64,000 nt of DNA from G965215055 sp965215055 (GCA_965215055.1 OZ244046.1:744001-808000); one strand, 5' to 3'. Numbered from the stretch's first letter, positions 45,770 to 55,130 are shown. Translations and numbers: made by a program. Notes: generated by a model not told the origin, from the letters alone.

Positions 45770-46543
45770 ATGAATGCGCTCCGGGGCACGCTGCGACTAT
45801 TTCACCTAGTCGTACATCTCGTTAAAGGCCTGCTGCTATCTTATACAAAATTACATGGTGCACTGGACCAGAATCTGACTGGAACACAGCGTAACATTAT
45901 TCAGACTTGGTTACGCCAAGCTGCTGGAATTATCGGCGTTGACATACGAATACATGGCAAGCCTGCACAAGCACCCGTCTTTGTGGTTGCAAATCATATC
46001 TCATGGCTGGACATACTGATTATTGCTTCGGTGTTACCCGTTTCTTTTTTGTCAAAGGCGGAAGTGCGTAACTGGCCGGTAATCGGCACGCTTGCAGCAA
46101 AGGCAGGCACCCTGTTTATTCATCGTGGCTCCAGGGACGGGGCCGCGCAAGCTATCGAGCTGATGCGAGAAAAACTAAAGGCCGGTTATAGTGTTGCCTC
46201 TTTCCCCGAGGCCAAAACAACGGACGGAACATCCGTACATACCTTTCATCCACGCCTGTTTGCAGCAGCAATAGAGACCGGTTCTCCGATTCAACCCGTA
46301 TCTTTACGCTACCCTCACGCGCGTGGTGTAAATTCAATTGTACCCTACGTGAATGAACCCAACCTGGTAAGGCACGCGTTTCACATCATGTCCGCGAAAC
46401 GCACGATTGCGGAAGTGATTCTATGCAAGCCTGTATCGAGCGAAGGTCAAACGAGAAAGGAAGTGGCGCAATTAGCCAGAAATGCAATCACCAAAGTGGT
46501 AGAAAAATCGACTTGCCGCGACGGCCTAATCCAAGGCTTGTAG
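45770..46543 (+). CDS. 1-acyl-sn-glycerol-3-phosphate acyltransferase family (PlsC-like)
   Basis: Membrane-associated acyltransferase of the LPLAT family. 257 residues with the HX4D block NHISWLDILI near residue 77, HRGSRDGAAQAIELM near 121, and the FPEAKTTDG block near 145 where classic PlsC has PEGTR. The variant third motif resembles lyso-ornithine lipid acyltransferases as much as PlsC, so the acceptor lipid is uncertain. Its 3' end overlaps the convergent tpx by 18 bp. Confidence 0.82.
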   Translation: MNALRGTLRLFHLVVHLVKGLLLSYTKLHGALDQNLTGTQRNIIQTWLRQAAGIIGVDIRIHGKPAQAPVFVVANHISWLDILIIASVLPVSFLSKAEVRNWPVIGTLAAKAGTLFIHRGSRDGAAQAIELMREKLKAGYSVASFPEAKTTDGTSVHTFHPRLFAAAIETGSPIQPVSLRYPHARGVNSIVPYVNEPNLVRHAFHIMSAKRTIAEVILCKPVSSEGQTRKEVAQLARNAITKVVEKSTCRDGLIQGL

Positions 46544-47026
46544 TGCGGCATCATAATCCGGTTCATGCGCAATTTCGCTGACCAATTCCGTATAGGTCAC
46601 CGAATTATCCCGGTCCAGTATTACTACGGCACGCGCAGTTATACCTGCCAGCGGGCCATCTTCAATGAGTACGCCGTAATCTCGTGAAAAGTCTCGTGAG
46701 CGCATTACCGACAATGGTGTTACATATTTCAGGCTCTCTCCGTCACAAAATCTCGACATTGCAAACGGCAGGTCGGCTGCAACGATTAAAAATACAGTAT
46801 CGTCATGCTCTTTTGCATAATCATTAAACTTTTTGGTCGAAATGGCACAGACGGGCGTATCCAAACTCGGAACGATATAAAGTATCTTTTTTTTGGCAGG
46901 GAACGTGGCGAGGGTTACATTTTCAAGGTCCTTGTTAACCAAAGTAAAGTCTGGTGCAACCGTACCTATTTCCGGCAAATTTCCGCTTGTATGAATCTCA
47001 TTTCCCTGTAATGTAACCTTCGCCAT
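46526..47026 (-). CDS. tpx: thiol peroxidase
   Basis: Thioredoxin-dependent atypical 2-Cys peroxiredoxin that reduces lipid and other hydroperoxides. The start is set at ATG 47026, which has GGAG 8 bp upstream and begins the conserved MAKVTLQGNEI; the frame extends further upstream. 166 residues, with the peroxidatic Cys60 in DTPVCAISTKKF and the resolving Cys94 in SRFCDGES, one off E. coli numbering. A consensus-like promoter lies about 70 bp upstream. Confidence 0.94.
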   Translation of the reverse strand: MAKVTLQGNEIHTSGNLPEIGTVAPDFTLVNKDLENVTLATFPAKKKILYIVPSLDTPVCAISTKKFNDYAKEHDDTVFLIVAADLPFAMSRFCDGESLKYVTPLSVMRSRDFSRDYGVLIEDGPLAGITARAVVILDRDNSVTYTELVSEIAHEPDYDAALQALD

Positions 47027-47097
47027 TATATTATCTCCAAGTAGTGCCTCTATCTGCCATTCGACCAAGTTCTGCGTAACCGTACCAGGCAGCGTGA

Positions 47098-47127
47098 ATC
47101 ATATTGGCTTACATTCCAAACTGTCAA
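47098..47127 (-). promoter_or_regulatory. sigma70-type promoter of tpx
   Basis: On the minus strand, a perfect TTGACA (47127-47122) and TATGAT (47103-47098) are 18 bp apart, predicting a leader of about 65 bases before the tpx ATG. Confidence 0.6.
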
Positions 47128-47217
47128 ATCGCTGTTTGTGCATAGTCACTTTAACAATGTCTCAACTTATACAGATATATTATATAATTTCCTTATTACG
47201 AATTCAGGAGGAGATTC

Positions 47218-47643
47218 GTGTATAAACCTTTGACTTTGTTGTGTTTTTTTCTGCTCTCCTGCTCACAAGAACAGGCATACACTATCACGGTACAAGACAC
47301 CTGGATTCGAGCGGTACCGCTTGGTGCTTCAGTAATGGCAGGATATTTGAAAATCAATAACGCTACCGAACAGGACTGTATTCTTACTTCTGCAAAAAGC
47401 GAACATTTCAATACAGTCGAATTTCACCGCACAATCATAAAAAATGATATTGCCCGAATGCGTCATTATGATGAGCTGACAATTCCGGCAGGACAATCTT
47501 TGGAACTCAAGCCAGGAGATTTCCATTTGATGCTGATAGGACCCCAATCCGCTCTGGAAATCGATGACGAAGTAATCATCACTTTATACTTCAAGCATGG
47601 TGATGAAAGTAAAGAACTCGATATCAAGATGACGGTGCGCTAA
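47218..47643 (+). CDS. copper chaperone PCu(A)C-like lipoprotein
   Basis: 141 residues, GTG start with a strong ribosome site GGAGGAG. The N-terminus (CFFLLSCSQ) gives a good lipobox LLSC, so the protein is probably lipidated. The body matches PCu(A)C/DUF461: DTWIRAVPLGASVMAGYLKI, then a His (EFHRTI), a Met 11 residues later (ARMRHY), and DFHLML with the closing His-x-Met. These are the usual Cu(I) ligands in spacing close to the family motif. It likely handles copper for cytochrome oxidase assembly, or broader metal binding. Confidence 0.8.
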   Translation: MYKPLTLLCFFLLSCSQEQAYTITVQDTWIRAVPLGASVMAGYLKINNATEQDCILTSAKSEHFNTVEFHRTIIKNDIARMRHYDELTIPAGQSLELKPGDFHLMLIGPQSALEIDDEVIITLYFKHGDESKELDIKMTVR

Positions 47644-47729
47644 TGCTTGCTCAAATTCGGGTATTATTCCATCAAGAATAGTCTGCCACAGATCACGGCA
47701 TCTAATCTGCAAATTTAACGGAATTAGTC

Positions 47730-48434
47730 TTGAACGATTTTTTGAGGGCCTTATCAAAGGCAATCCAGTTGATCGTACAATTGGATTCATCTCTTTTCGA
47801 GATCGTATCTTTGTCTTTACACGTAAGCCTTACCGCGGTACTTATTGCCAGCATTATTGCTTTACCACTTGGTGCTGCCCTGGCCTCGTACAAGTTTTAC
47901 GGCAGGGGGTTTATCGTGGCACTCTTAAACACCTTTATGGGCTTGCCCCCCGTAGTGGTTGGTCTCACCGTTTATTTAATTCTGTCTCGTTCGGGCCCCC
48001 TTGGAGTCTTGGGATTATTGTTTACGCCGACTGCCATGATTATCGCGCAAGTTTGCCTGATCACTCCCATCATTGCTGCACTGAGTCGGCAAACCATCGT
48101 AGATGCACATGCAGAATATCAGGGACAGTTGCGGGCGCTGGGCGTAAAATCGTTCCGTATGATGAAAACCCTGCTGTGGGAAACGAAATACAGCTTGCTG
48201 ACGAACGTGTTTGCAGGTTTCGGGCGCGCAATTGCAGAAGTAGGCGCGGTTTTAATCGTAGGTGGAAACATCAACCACGCCACACGGGTTATGACTACGG
48301 CGATTGCATTGGAAACAAGCAGAGGTGATATCGAGCTTGCCTTAGCCCTGGGTATGATCCTAATTGCCATATCCCTGCTTGTGACAACCGTCGTAATGAG
48401 TGTAAGAGGGGTCGCCTACAGGTATTACTATTAA
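47730..48434 (+). CDS. tupB: tungstate ABC transporter permease
   Basis: 234-residue inner-membrane permease with about five helices. The EAA-like loop runs LRALGVKSFRMMKTLLWETK near residue 145, and FAGFGRAIAEVGAVLIVGGN near 168 is diagnostic of TupB/WtpB-type permeases. The start appears to be TTG at 47730, 86 bp after the copper chaperone gene. It is the first of three genes in the order B-C-A. Confidence 0.85.
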   Translation: MNDFLRALSKAIQLIVQLDSSLFEIVSLSLHVSLTAVLIASIIALPLGAALASYKFYGRGFIVALLNTFMGLPPVVVGLTVYLILSRSGPLGVLGLLFTPTAMIIAQVCLITPIIAALSRQTIVDAHAEYQGQLRALGVKSFRMMKTLLWETKYSLLTNVFAGFGRAIAEVGAVLIVGGNINHATRVMTTAIALETSRGDIELALALGMILIAISLLVTTVVMSVRGVAYRYYY

Positions 48435-48441
48435 AAAAATC

Positions 48442-49176
48442 ATGCCCGACTTCTGCGCTTTACCTCTTCACATCGACCGTCTGCACGTTACAAGAAAAGG
48501 CAACTCCCTGCTATGTGGCATCAACTACTCGATTAGTACTTCCGGTGTAACAACGATACTGGGCCCCAATGGAGCAGGCAAAAGTCTACTGCTGCAAGTA
48601 GCACACGGCTTGGTGGCACCTGACAAAGGTACTCTCAGGTGGAATACGCAGACACCTCGACCACAGCAATCATGGCGTGCCTTCGTGTTTCAAAAACCAG
48701 TGCTGTTGCGACGCAACGTACGCGCAAATCTCGAATATGTATTATCACTGCATAAAATTACAAAAGACAAGCATGAGACACTTATCCAGGAAGCCCTGGA
48801 GCATACGGGTTTATCTCATCTTGTTGAGCGCAACGCGCGCGTGCTGTCAGGAGGTGAACAACAACGCTTGAATATTGCGCGCGCACTGGTATTACGGCCG
48901 AAAGTGGTCCTGCTTGACGAGCCTACAGCCGAACTCGACCCGACAGGTACTGCAATTATTGAGCGACTTATCAAGAAAATCGCACACCAAGAAGCCAAAG
49001 TAATAATGACGACTCATGATCTTGGTCAGGCACGAAGACTCGCCGACGACGTATTATTTCTGCACCAGGGAAAACTGCTCGAATACTCTCCTGCCATAGA
49101 ATTCTTCGAACGACCAAAAACAAAAGCGGCGCAAAATTTCGTCGCAGGAAAACTGTTGAATGGTGAAACTCCATAA
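48442..49176 (+). CDS. tupC: tungstate ABC transporter ATP-binding protein
   Basis: 244-residue ABC ATPase energising TupB. The Walker A motif is GPNGAGKSLLL near residue 44, the signature is LSGGEQQRLNIARAL near 136, and Walker B is VVLLDEPTAELD near 156, followed by the switch His in MTTHDLGQ. It ends in TAATG shared with the tupA start. Confidence 0.88.
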   Translation: MPDFCALPLHIDRLHVTRKGNSLLCGINYSISTSGVTTILGPNGAGKSLLLQVAHGLVAPDKGTLRWNTQTPRPQQSWRAFVFQKPVLLRRNVRANLEYVLSLHKITKDKHETLIQEALEHTGLSHLVERNARVLSGGEQQRLNIARALVLRPKVVLLDEPTAELDPTGTAIIERLIKKIAHQEAKVIMTTHDLGQARRLADDVLFLHQGKLLEYSPAIEFFERPKTKAAQNFVAGKLLNGETP

Positions 49177-50003
49177 TGACAAGGTGGTTCCAAAAAACAA
49201 TCACTTTGCTATTGCTCTGTCCATATATCAGTTCAGCCCTTGCTGCGGAGCCGACCTTTGTTACCCTTGCCTCGACCACTTCAACTGAAAACTCGGGCTT
49301 ACTGGAATACCTAGTACCAACATTCAGGGAAAATACCGGTATTGACGTCCGCGTAGTAGCGGTTGGCACTGGCCGTGCACTGCTGTTAGGCGAACGCGGC
49401 GACGTGGATCTCGTGCTCGTCCATCACAAGCCTTCCGAGGAGTCATTTGTGAGAAAAGGTTTTGGCGTCAATCGTCGAAACGTAATGTATAACGACTTTA
49501 TTATTGTTGGACCCAAACAGGACCCGGCAGGTATAAAAAAACTCGAGAAATCAAGTGCGGTGCTCAAACGAATACGTGACCATGGTGCCTTGTTTGTATC
49601 GCGTGGTGACGACAGCGGCACACATAAAAAAGAATTGGAACTGTGGTCCATGGCGGAAATCGAGGTACGTCAATACAGCGGTACGTGGTATAAAGAAACC
49701 GGCTCAGGGATGGGAGCCACACTCAATATCGCCAATAGCATGAGCGCCTACACACTGTCAGATCGTGGTACGTGGCTATCATTTAAAAATCGCGCTCAAC
49801 TGGCCCTATTATTCGAAAATGATCCACCATTGTTTAATCAGTACGGCATCATCCTGGTAAATCCCGAACGTCATCCACATATAAAATTTGACGAAGCTGA
49901 ATTATTTTCGAGCTGGCTAACCTCCGAGGTAGGACAACAAGCAATCGCTGAATTTACCTTAAAGGGACAGCAGCTTTTTTTCCCGAATGCCAGCCCGCAT
50001 TGA
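49176..50003 (+). CDS. tupA: tungstate-binding periplasmic protein
   Basis: Periplasmic receptor with high affinity for tungstate. 275 residues: a signal peptide to about residue 24 (SSALAAE), then LASTTSTENSGLLEYLVPTF, the TTST-S loop that grips the oxyanion, AVGTGRALLLGERGDVDLVLVH near 72, FVSRGDDSGTH near 142 and GMGATLNIANSMSAYTLSDR near 180. The start overlaps the tupC stop by one base. The ligand assignment rests on the TupA-type sequence; molybdate is less likely. Confidence 0.88.
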   Translation: MTRWFQKTITLLLLCPYISSALAAEPTFVTLASTTSTENSGLLEYLVPTFRENTGIDVRVVAVGTGRALLLGERGDVDLVLVHHKPSEESFVRKGFGVNRRNVMYNDFIIVGPKQDPAGIKKLEKSSAVLKRIRDHGALFVSRGDDSGTHKKELELWSMAEIEVRQYSGTWYKETGSGMGATLNIANSMSAYTLSDRGTWLSFKNRAQLALLFENDPPLFNQYGIILVNPERHPHIKFDEAELFSSWLTSEVGQQAIAEFTLKGQQLFFPNASPH

Positions 50004-50042
50004 AATTCGGGTGACGGCCAAGCCCAGAATAGAACATCAACA

Positions 50043-51248
50043 TTATCTCGCAAACACAGGCCTGTCTTTATTCAGCCCCATTGCATGTCGCATAAAAAAT
50101 CTCTTGATTGGCTGCATACGATCCACCGTATGTAATGCAAAATTACGTGCAGTAATAACAGGCTTTGAACTGGCGCCAAATGTTGTAACAAATACATCCA
50201 TGGCACACTGCATGACCCGCGCTTCCCCGACCCGGGCGCGCTCATACTTGCGTAATACCTTATAGCTTCCAATATCGTGCTGTGTATTTACTAACACGTC
50301 AGCCAACACCGCTGCATCGGTAAACCCCAGGTTTGCACCCTGCCCTGCAAGCGGATGCAGCGCATGCGCAGCATCCCCTACCAATGCAATGCGCGGGCGC
50401 AGCATAGTCTCGGCTTGGCCAGAAACCAGAGGAAAACTCGCACGCTCTGAACATGGCGATACCTTGCCAAATCGCATGTCACTTGCTTCCGTTAACCTCT
50501 GTGCAAACTCATCCTTGTCAAGCTGCATCAGTTCATCGGCATACTTGTCACTTGCCGACCACACGATGGAACACTCGCTATTGCATAACGGCAAAAACGC
50601 CAGAGGGCCGGTATCCAAAAAGCATTGCCATGCAGTGTTTTGATGCGGGTATTCGGTCTGCACCCGTGCCACAATGCCATGCTGTCGATAACTCTTTTCC
50701 AAGTATTGAATCCTCGCAAATTGACGCACGCTGGAATGGCGGCCATCTGCTCCGATCAGTAATTTCGCCTGCAAAACCTTTTTATCTTTCAACACAATCT
50801 CAACGTTACCGTCGTGAGGCGTAACTTTTTCAATGGTTGAAGAAATTTGCCAGTGAACGTTATTCTGCTTTAGCAAGACCTCGTGCAGACTCGACTGAAT
50901 TACGACGTTCTCCACGATATACCCAAGATGAGGGTAGTTCAGGTCCCGGGAAGAAAAGTTTATTTCTGCCGTGCCTGCCACATCCCAGACAAACATGGCG
51001 TCATAAGGTGTAACACGCTTTTTTTGCATGGGTGACCATGCATCTACATGTTCAAAAATTGCCCTGGAACCAGGGCTGACCGCCGTAACGCGCACGTCAT
51101 ATTCCTGGTTTGGTTTAAACTCGGGTGGAGCATTGTGGTCCACAATGGCAATCGTCTTACCTTGTTTTGCTAACAGCGCGGCGAGGGTAAGCCCTACCAT
51201 GCCGGCACCGACAATGACAACATCAACCCGCAGGCTTTTATCAGGCAT
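50043..51248 (-). CDS. ubiI: UbiH/UbiI-type FAD hydroxylase (probable UbiI)
   Basis: Flavoprotein monooxygenase of ubiquinone ring hydroxylation. 401 residues with the FAD motif IVGAGMVGLTLAALLAKQG at residue 11, the middle GADGRHSSVRQFA near 165, and ALVGDAAHALHPLAGQGANLG near 285. It overlaps ubiH by 8 bp, and the pepP-ubiH-ubiI order is standard in gammaproteobacteria. UbiI (C5 hydroxylase) is chosen because of its place after ubiH, but UbiF- or UbiL-like regiospecificity is possible. Confidence 0.8.
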   Translation of the reverse strand: MPDKSLRVDVVIVGAGMVGLTLAALLAKQGKTIAIVDHNAPPEFKPNQEYDVRVTAVSPGSRAIFEHVDAWSPMQKKRVTPYDAMFVWDVAGTAEINFSSRDLNYPHLGYIVENVVIQSSLHEVLLKQNNVHWQISSTIEKVTPHDGNVEIVLKDKKVLQAKLLIGADGRHSSVRQFARIQYLEKSYRQHGIVARVQTEYPHQNTAWQCFLDTGPLAFLPLCNSECSIVWSASDKYADELMQLDKDEFAQRLTEASDMRFGKVSPCSERASFPLVSGQAETMLRPRIALVGDAAHALHPLAGQGANLGFTDAAVLADVLVNTQHDIGSYKVLRKYERARVGEARVMQCAMDVFVTTFGASSKPVITARNFALHTVDRMQPIKRFFMRHAMGLNKDRPVFAR

Positions 51249-52470
51249 GACTGGATGGCAACATCTGGCCGCGCGACAAGCCTGCCAAAGAACTCAAGGT
51301 GCCCAGATTTCGCCGCACAATACGTTCTTCTAAAGGCGGTATTGCGCCTATCAGCGCAAGACCCAACCCGCGCACTTGTGGCAGGCCTGGGTAGTGAGTA
51401 GTGAATAAAGAGTTAAGCCGGTCAGTAAAACGCACACTATTTTCGACATCAGGTCTACGTCTGGTTTCGTAAGCAAAAAGTCTTTCGTTGATATCACCAG
51501 AGATATTTTCACACGTCGCCAAAACCTCTCCAAGTTCGGTGATATCACGCAGAGCGAGATTCAATCCTTGTCCTGCAATTGGATGTAACGTCTGTGCGGC
51601 ATTGCCAATCAATATCACCCGTTGCTGCACACGTTTTTGGCTGACTAGCAAAGACAAGGGATACGTAAAACGCTGGCCAAGATTGGAAAAATAGCCCAAA
51701 CGATAACCAAAGGATTTTTGCAAACGTTCGAGAAACTGTTTGTTTGAGAGTGTCGCATATTCTTCGGCAACAGTGTCTGCATTCATCCAGATAAATCCGC
51801 AGCGGTTGCCTACACGCGGCAGTAATGCAAGCGGGCCGCTTTTGGTGAAACGTTCGTACGCTGTGTAATGATGATAGTCCTCGGCGTCAAGACTGCCTAC
51901 GATAGCTGTTTGGTCATATTGCTTTTCTTCTACCGAAATACCTAAAGTATTGCGAATAAATGACCGGGCACCATCTGCGGCAATGAGCAGTTTCGCATGC
52001 ACCACCTTTCTCTCACCATGCAGAATGATTCCATCATTGCGACTTTCTACGCCCTCAATACGATACGGCTGCAAGCGGTGTACATTATCACGTCTTTGTA
52101 TGCCCTTTTGCAGTGCGGAGGAAAGCCTTTCAGCCGAAACCAGATAACCAAAGCTTTCGATATCGTAACGCGCACAATCCAGGCGCGTTGCACCAAATTG
52201 TCCTTGATCCGAAATATGAATTTTTTTGATTGGCGTGGCATGCGCCTCCAGTTGCTCCCATAGTCCCAAGGCGGCATACATCTTTTTTGATGCCAGAGCC
52301 AGAGCAATACTGCGACCATCCCGGTCCTCGCTTACGTGCTCAACAGCAAGTAGAGGCTGGCAATCGATGAGCACAATACGGTAGGAAGTCGATGCCAGTG
52401 CACAAGCTAGACTGCTACCTGCCAAACCTGCGCCTGCAATCGCAATGTCGTATTGATGCCGCGCAATCAC
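51241..52470 (-). CDS. ubiH: 2-octaprenyl-6-methoxyphenol hydroxylase UbiH
   Basis: FAD monooxygenase of aerobic ubiquinone synthesis. 409 residues: IAIAGAGLAGSSLACALAS at residue 9, AADGARSFIRNTLG near 168 and LIGNAAQTLHPIAGQGLNLALRD near 290. It starts 7 bp after pepP, the usual upstream partner, and overlaps ubiI. Together with coq7 at 61735 it covers several hydroxylation steps. Confidence 0.85.
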   Translation of the reverse strand: MIARHQYDIAIAGAGLAGSSLACALASTSYRIVLIDCQPLLAVEHVSEDRDGRSIALALASKKMYAALGLWEQLEAHATPIKKIHISDQGQFGATRLDCARYDIESFGYLVSAERLSSALQKGIQRRDNVHRLQPYRIEGVESRNDGIILHGERKVVHAKLLIAADGARSFIRNTLGISVEEKQYDQTAIVGSLDAEDYHHYTAYERFTKSGPLALLPRVGNRCGFIWMNADTVAEEYATLSNKQFLERLQKSFGYRLGYFSNLGQRFTYPLSLLVSQKRVQQRVILIGNAAQTLHPIAGQGLNLALRDITELGEVLATCENISGDINERLFAYETRRRPDVENSVRFTDRLNSLFTTHYPGLPQVRGLGLALIGAIPPLEERIVRRNLGTLSSLAGLSRGQMLPSSHA

Positions 52471-52477
52471 GAATGTA

Positions 52478-53794
52478 TCAATGCGCAGACGCTGACATCA
52501 ATGCCTCAATTTCATCCGGGTCGCTGGTCAGTTTTTCAGTAAGCACTTTATTACCCTCCCTGGTTACCAGCACATCATCTTCAATGCGAATACCGATATT
52601 CCAAAATTGTTTGGGAACTCCCCTTGCCTTGCGGATATATAATCCTGGCTCCACCGTCAACGTCATCCCGGGTTCGAACAACCGCCATTCTTCACCAAGG
52701 CGATAATCCCCTACGTCATGCACGTCCAAACCAAGCCAGTGACCGGTACGATGCATGTAAAATTGCCGATAATCTTCATCCTTAATGAGCTTGGCGGGCT
52801 TACCCTTCAGCAGCCCAAGGCTGACCAATCCTTTAGTGAGCACCTTCACGGCTTCATCATGTGGTTCATTCCAATGATTTCCAGGCTTAACTTTTTTAAC
52901 AGCTGCAATCTGCGCCTCTCGCACAACCTCGTAAACTTCACGCTGCACCGTGGAAAATCTGCCATTGACAGGAAACGTCCGAGTGATATCGCTGGCATAG
53001 CTTTGATATTCCGCGCCTGCATCAATCAGCAGCAAATCACCGTCATTGAGAACTCGATTATTTTCGATGTAGTGCAAAATACATCCATTCTCACCACCGC
53101 CTACAATACACGGATATGCAGCAACACAGCCGGCCTTTCTGAACTCATAGACAAGCTCTGCCTCAATTTCATATTCATACACCCCTGGCTTACAGGCTTG
53201 CATGGCGCGCACGTGGCCGGCGATAGCTGCTTTGGCAGCCTTGCGCATAAGACCCAACTCACTGCGCGATTTGTACAATCGCATGTCATGCAGAAAGTAG
53301 TCGAGCGACAGTAATTCATGTGGAACATGCTCCGAAGTGCGAGAGGAACCTCGAGATTGATTTACCCAGTTGATTACTTTGCGGTCAAGATCTACATCAT
53401 GTCCCATCGGATAAAAAATCCGCTCACGCCCAGATAACAACTTGGGCAATAACTCATTCAGCTTGCCGATCGAATAGGCCTTGTCAGCCAGATAGCTTTC
53501 TTTCGCACCTTTCTGTCCAACACGCTGACCATCCCACAACTCTCGTTTGGGGTCACGATCACGACAAAATAATATATACTGCCCATCCGCATGGCCCGGC
53601 AGCAGCACTGCCAAAGCCTCGGATTCATTAAAACCGGTCAAATATAAAAAATCACTGTCTTGACGAAAGACGTAATTTACATCTCGACTACGGAGAACCG
53701 GATTTGCCGATGGAATGATGGCAACCCCATCATCACCGATCATACGCATAAGCGTCTTACGCCGCCTGAGCAGTTCTTTTTCATTCATATTCAA
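52478..53794 (-). CDS. pepP: Xaa-Pro aminopeptidase
   Basis: Manganese-dependent pita-bread peptidase cleaving N-terminal residues before proline. 438 residues: an N-terminal AMP_N domain (MIGDDGVAIIPSANPVLRSRD), then metal ligands in LLIDAGAEYQSYASDITRTFP (two Asp) near 258, MHRTGHWLGLDVHDVG near 350, TVEPGLYI near 380 and IGIRIEDDVLVT near 402. First gene of pepP-ubiH-ubiI, divergent from the zapB-like gene. Confidence 0.93.
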   Translation of the reverse strand: MNMNEKELLRRRKTLMRMIGDDGVAIIPSANPVLRSRDVNYVFRQDSDFLYLTGFNESEALAVLLPGHADGQYILFCRDRDPKRELWDGQRVGQKGAKESYLADKAYSIGKLNELLPKLLSGRERIFYPMGHDVDLDRKVINWVNQSRGSSRTSEHVPHELLSLDYFLHDMRLYKSRSELGLMRKAAKAAIAGHVRAMQACKPGVYEYEIEAELVYEFRKAGCVAAYPCIVGGGENGCILHYIENNRVLNDGDLLLIDAGAEYQSYASDITRTFPVNGRFSTVQREVYEVVREAQIAAVKKVKPGNHWNEPHDEAVKVLTKGLVSLGLLKGKPAKLIKDEDYRQFYMHRTGHWLGLDVHDVGDYRLGEEWRLFEPGMTLTVEPGLYIRKARGVPKQFWNIGIRIEDDVLVTREGNKVLTEKLTSDPDEIEALMSASAH

Positions 53795-53858
53795 ACGATC
53801 GCAGGGCTTTAATTCGTAGATTAGTATTGACGGTAACCTTTATTCATCTTACCATTTT

Positions 53859-54095
53859 GTGGTGGAAAAGCGAGGCCCGGAAAAGTTGAATGAGCAAGAG
53901 CTGAAGACGTTAGAAAGTCGCATTGATCAGCTTATTCGACTCTGCGAGAATCTTAAAAAAGAAAACGATCTTCTCAAATCACAGCAAAACTCTTATACAA
54001 CCGAACGTGCAGATTTGATCAGCAAAAACGAACAGGCGCGCAAACGGGTAGAGGCCATAGTCACTCGCCTCAAGTCAATGGAAGTTGCCGCATGA
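53859..54095 (+). CDS. TIGR02449-type small coiled-coil protein (ZapB-like)
   Basis: 78 residues, almost wholly a predicted coiled coil (LKTLESRIDQLIRLCENLKK then KENDLLKSQQ). Small proteins of this type precede zapA in many gammaproteobacteria and may act in division-site organisation. The start is a GTG at 53859 or one codon later; its stop overlaps the zapA ATG by ATGA (54092-54095). Confidence 0.75.
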   Translation: MVEKRGPEKLNEQELKTLESRIDQLIRLCENLKKENDLLKSQQNSYTTERADLISKNEQARKRVEAIVTRLKSMEVAA

Positions 54096-54406
54096 GTGCG
54101 AACAAATCGCCGGTAACGCTTAATATACTGGACAAGGAATATCGCGTTGCCTGCCCGAGTGGCGAAGAAGAGTCTTTGCGAGCCTCAGCACGTCTTCTGA
54201 ATACCCAGATACAAAAAGTCCAGAATGGAGGTAAAGCCATTGGCGCTGATCGCGTGACAGTGATGGCAGCACTCAATTTAGCCTATGACCTTTTGATACA
54301 AAAAAACGAGCAGGAGCGTCTTACCAGTGACTTAAACAAGCGTATTCGCAATCTGCACTCCCGGATCGACGCCACCTTAAAAAATACTCAACAGCTCGAA
54401 CTTTAA
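54092..54406 (+). CDS. zapA: cell division protein ZapA
   Basis: Stabilises FtsZ protofilaments at the division ring. 104 residues with an N-terminal globular part (VTLNILDKEYRVACPSGEEE) and a C-terminal helix that forms the tetramer coiled coil. Coupled to the upstream coiled-coil gene by a 4-bp overlap. A 6S RNA gene follows about 30 bp after its stop, as in E. coli. Confidence 0.9.
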   Translation: MSANKSPVTLNILDKEYRVACPSGEEESLRASARLLNTQIQKVQNGGKAIGADRVTVMAALNLAYDLLIQKNEQERLTSDLNKRIRNLHSRIDATLKNTQQLEL

Positions 54407-54436
54407 AAATCTATCTGCTACAGTTTCATTGAAGTC

Positions 54437-54627
54437 GGACACCTCTGCGGTGCAGGTGTGTTGCCTAATATATCCTTTGAGCCTATCTTCTGATGCCGGG
54501 GGCAATGCTGTAGCAAAGTGTTATTGTGCATGTCCAGTACTTGGAAAGCCTGACTCACTTCTCGGTGCTCCCACTTGAACCACCGGTTCAAGGACAAAGG
54601 TAGCCACGGTACAGGTGGAGTGTGTCC
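54437..54627 (+). ncRNA. ssrS: 6S RNA
   Basis: The 191-base stretch after zapA fits 6S RNA, which binds the sigma70 RNA polymerase holoenzyme and represses transcription in stationary phase. The ends pair (GGACAC at 54437-54442 with GTGTCC at 54622-54627). The hallmark 3' arm CTTGAACCACCGGTTCAAGG aligns with the E. coli sequence, preceded by GGTGCTCCCA, and TTGCCTAATATAT with TTTGAGCC lies in the 5' arm. Ends are approximate by up to about 10 bases. Confidence 0.85.
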
Positions 54628-54677
54628 GCATCATCAGATATTGGATTAAACCCATATATTCAATCCAGGGGAACGAT

Positions 54678-55130
54678 ATGCGGTACTGGTTGATGAAATC
54701 TGAACCGAGTGAATACAGTATTGATGACCTAAAACGCGACAAGGTAGAGCACTGGGATGGCGTAAGGAATTATCAAGCGCGCAACATGATGCGTGATGAT
54801 ATGAAAAAAGGAGACCTTGCCTTCATGTATCACTCAAATTGCAATGAAATAGGAGTTGTCGGCATTATGACCATCGCGCGCGAAGGCTATGTAGACCATA
54901 CCGCCTTCGACAAAAAAGATAAACATTATGACGCAAAAAGTGACCCTGACAATCCACGCTGGATGATGGTAGATGTTCGCTACAAGCGAAAATTAAAACG
55001 TACTATTACTCTCACCGAACTGAAGCAACATAAAGAATTATCGGACATGCGAATCTTGCAACGAGGAAACCGGTTATCAATCACGCCGATAAATAAAAGA
55101 CATTGGGATTTCATCCTGTCCCTGGAGTGA
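54678..55130 (+). CDS. EVE domain-containing protein
   Basis: 150 residues from the ATG at 54678, chosen because AGGGG stands just upstream and MRYWLMKSEPSEYSIDDL is the usual EVE start; the frame extends back into the 6S RNA gene. Family features are GVRNYQARNMMRDDMKKGDL near residue 30, FMYHSNC near 52 and NPRWMMVDVRY near 95. The PUA-like EVE fold in other proteins recognises modified bases in DNA; role here unknown. In E. coli this site holds fau/ygfA instead. Confidence 0.87.
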   Translation: MRYWLMKSEPSEYSIDDLKRDKVEHWDGVRNYQARNMMRDDMKKGDLAFMYHSNCNEIGVVGIMTIAREGYVDHTAFDKKDKHYDAKSDPDNPRWMMVDVRYKRKLKRTITLTELKQHKELSDMRILQRGNRLSITPINKRHWDFILSLE

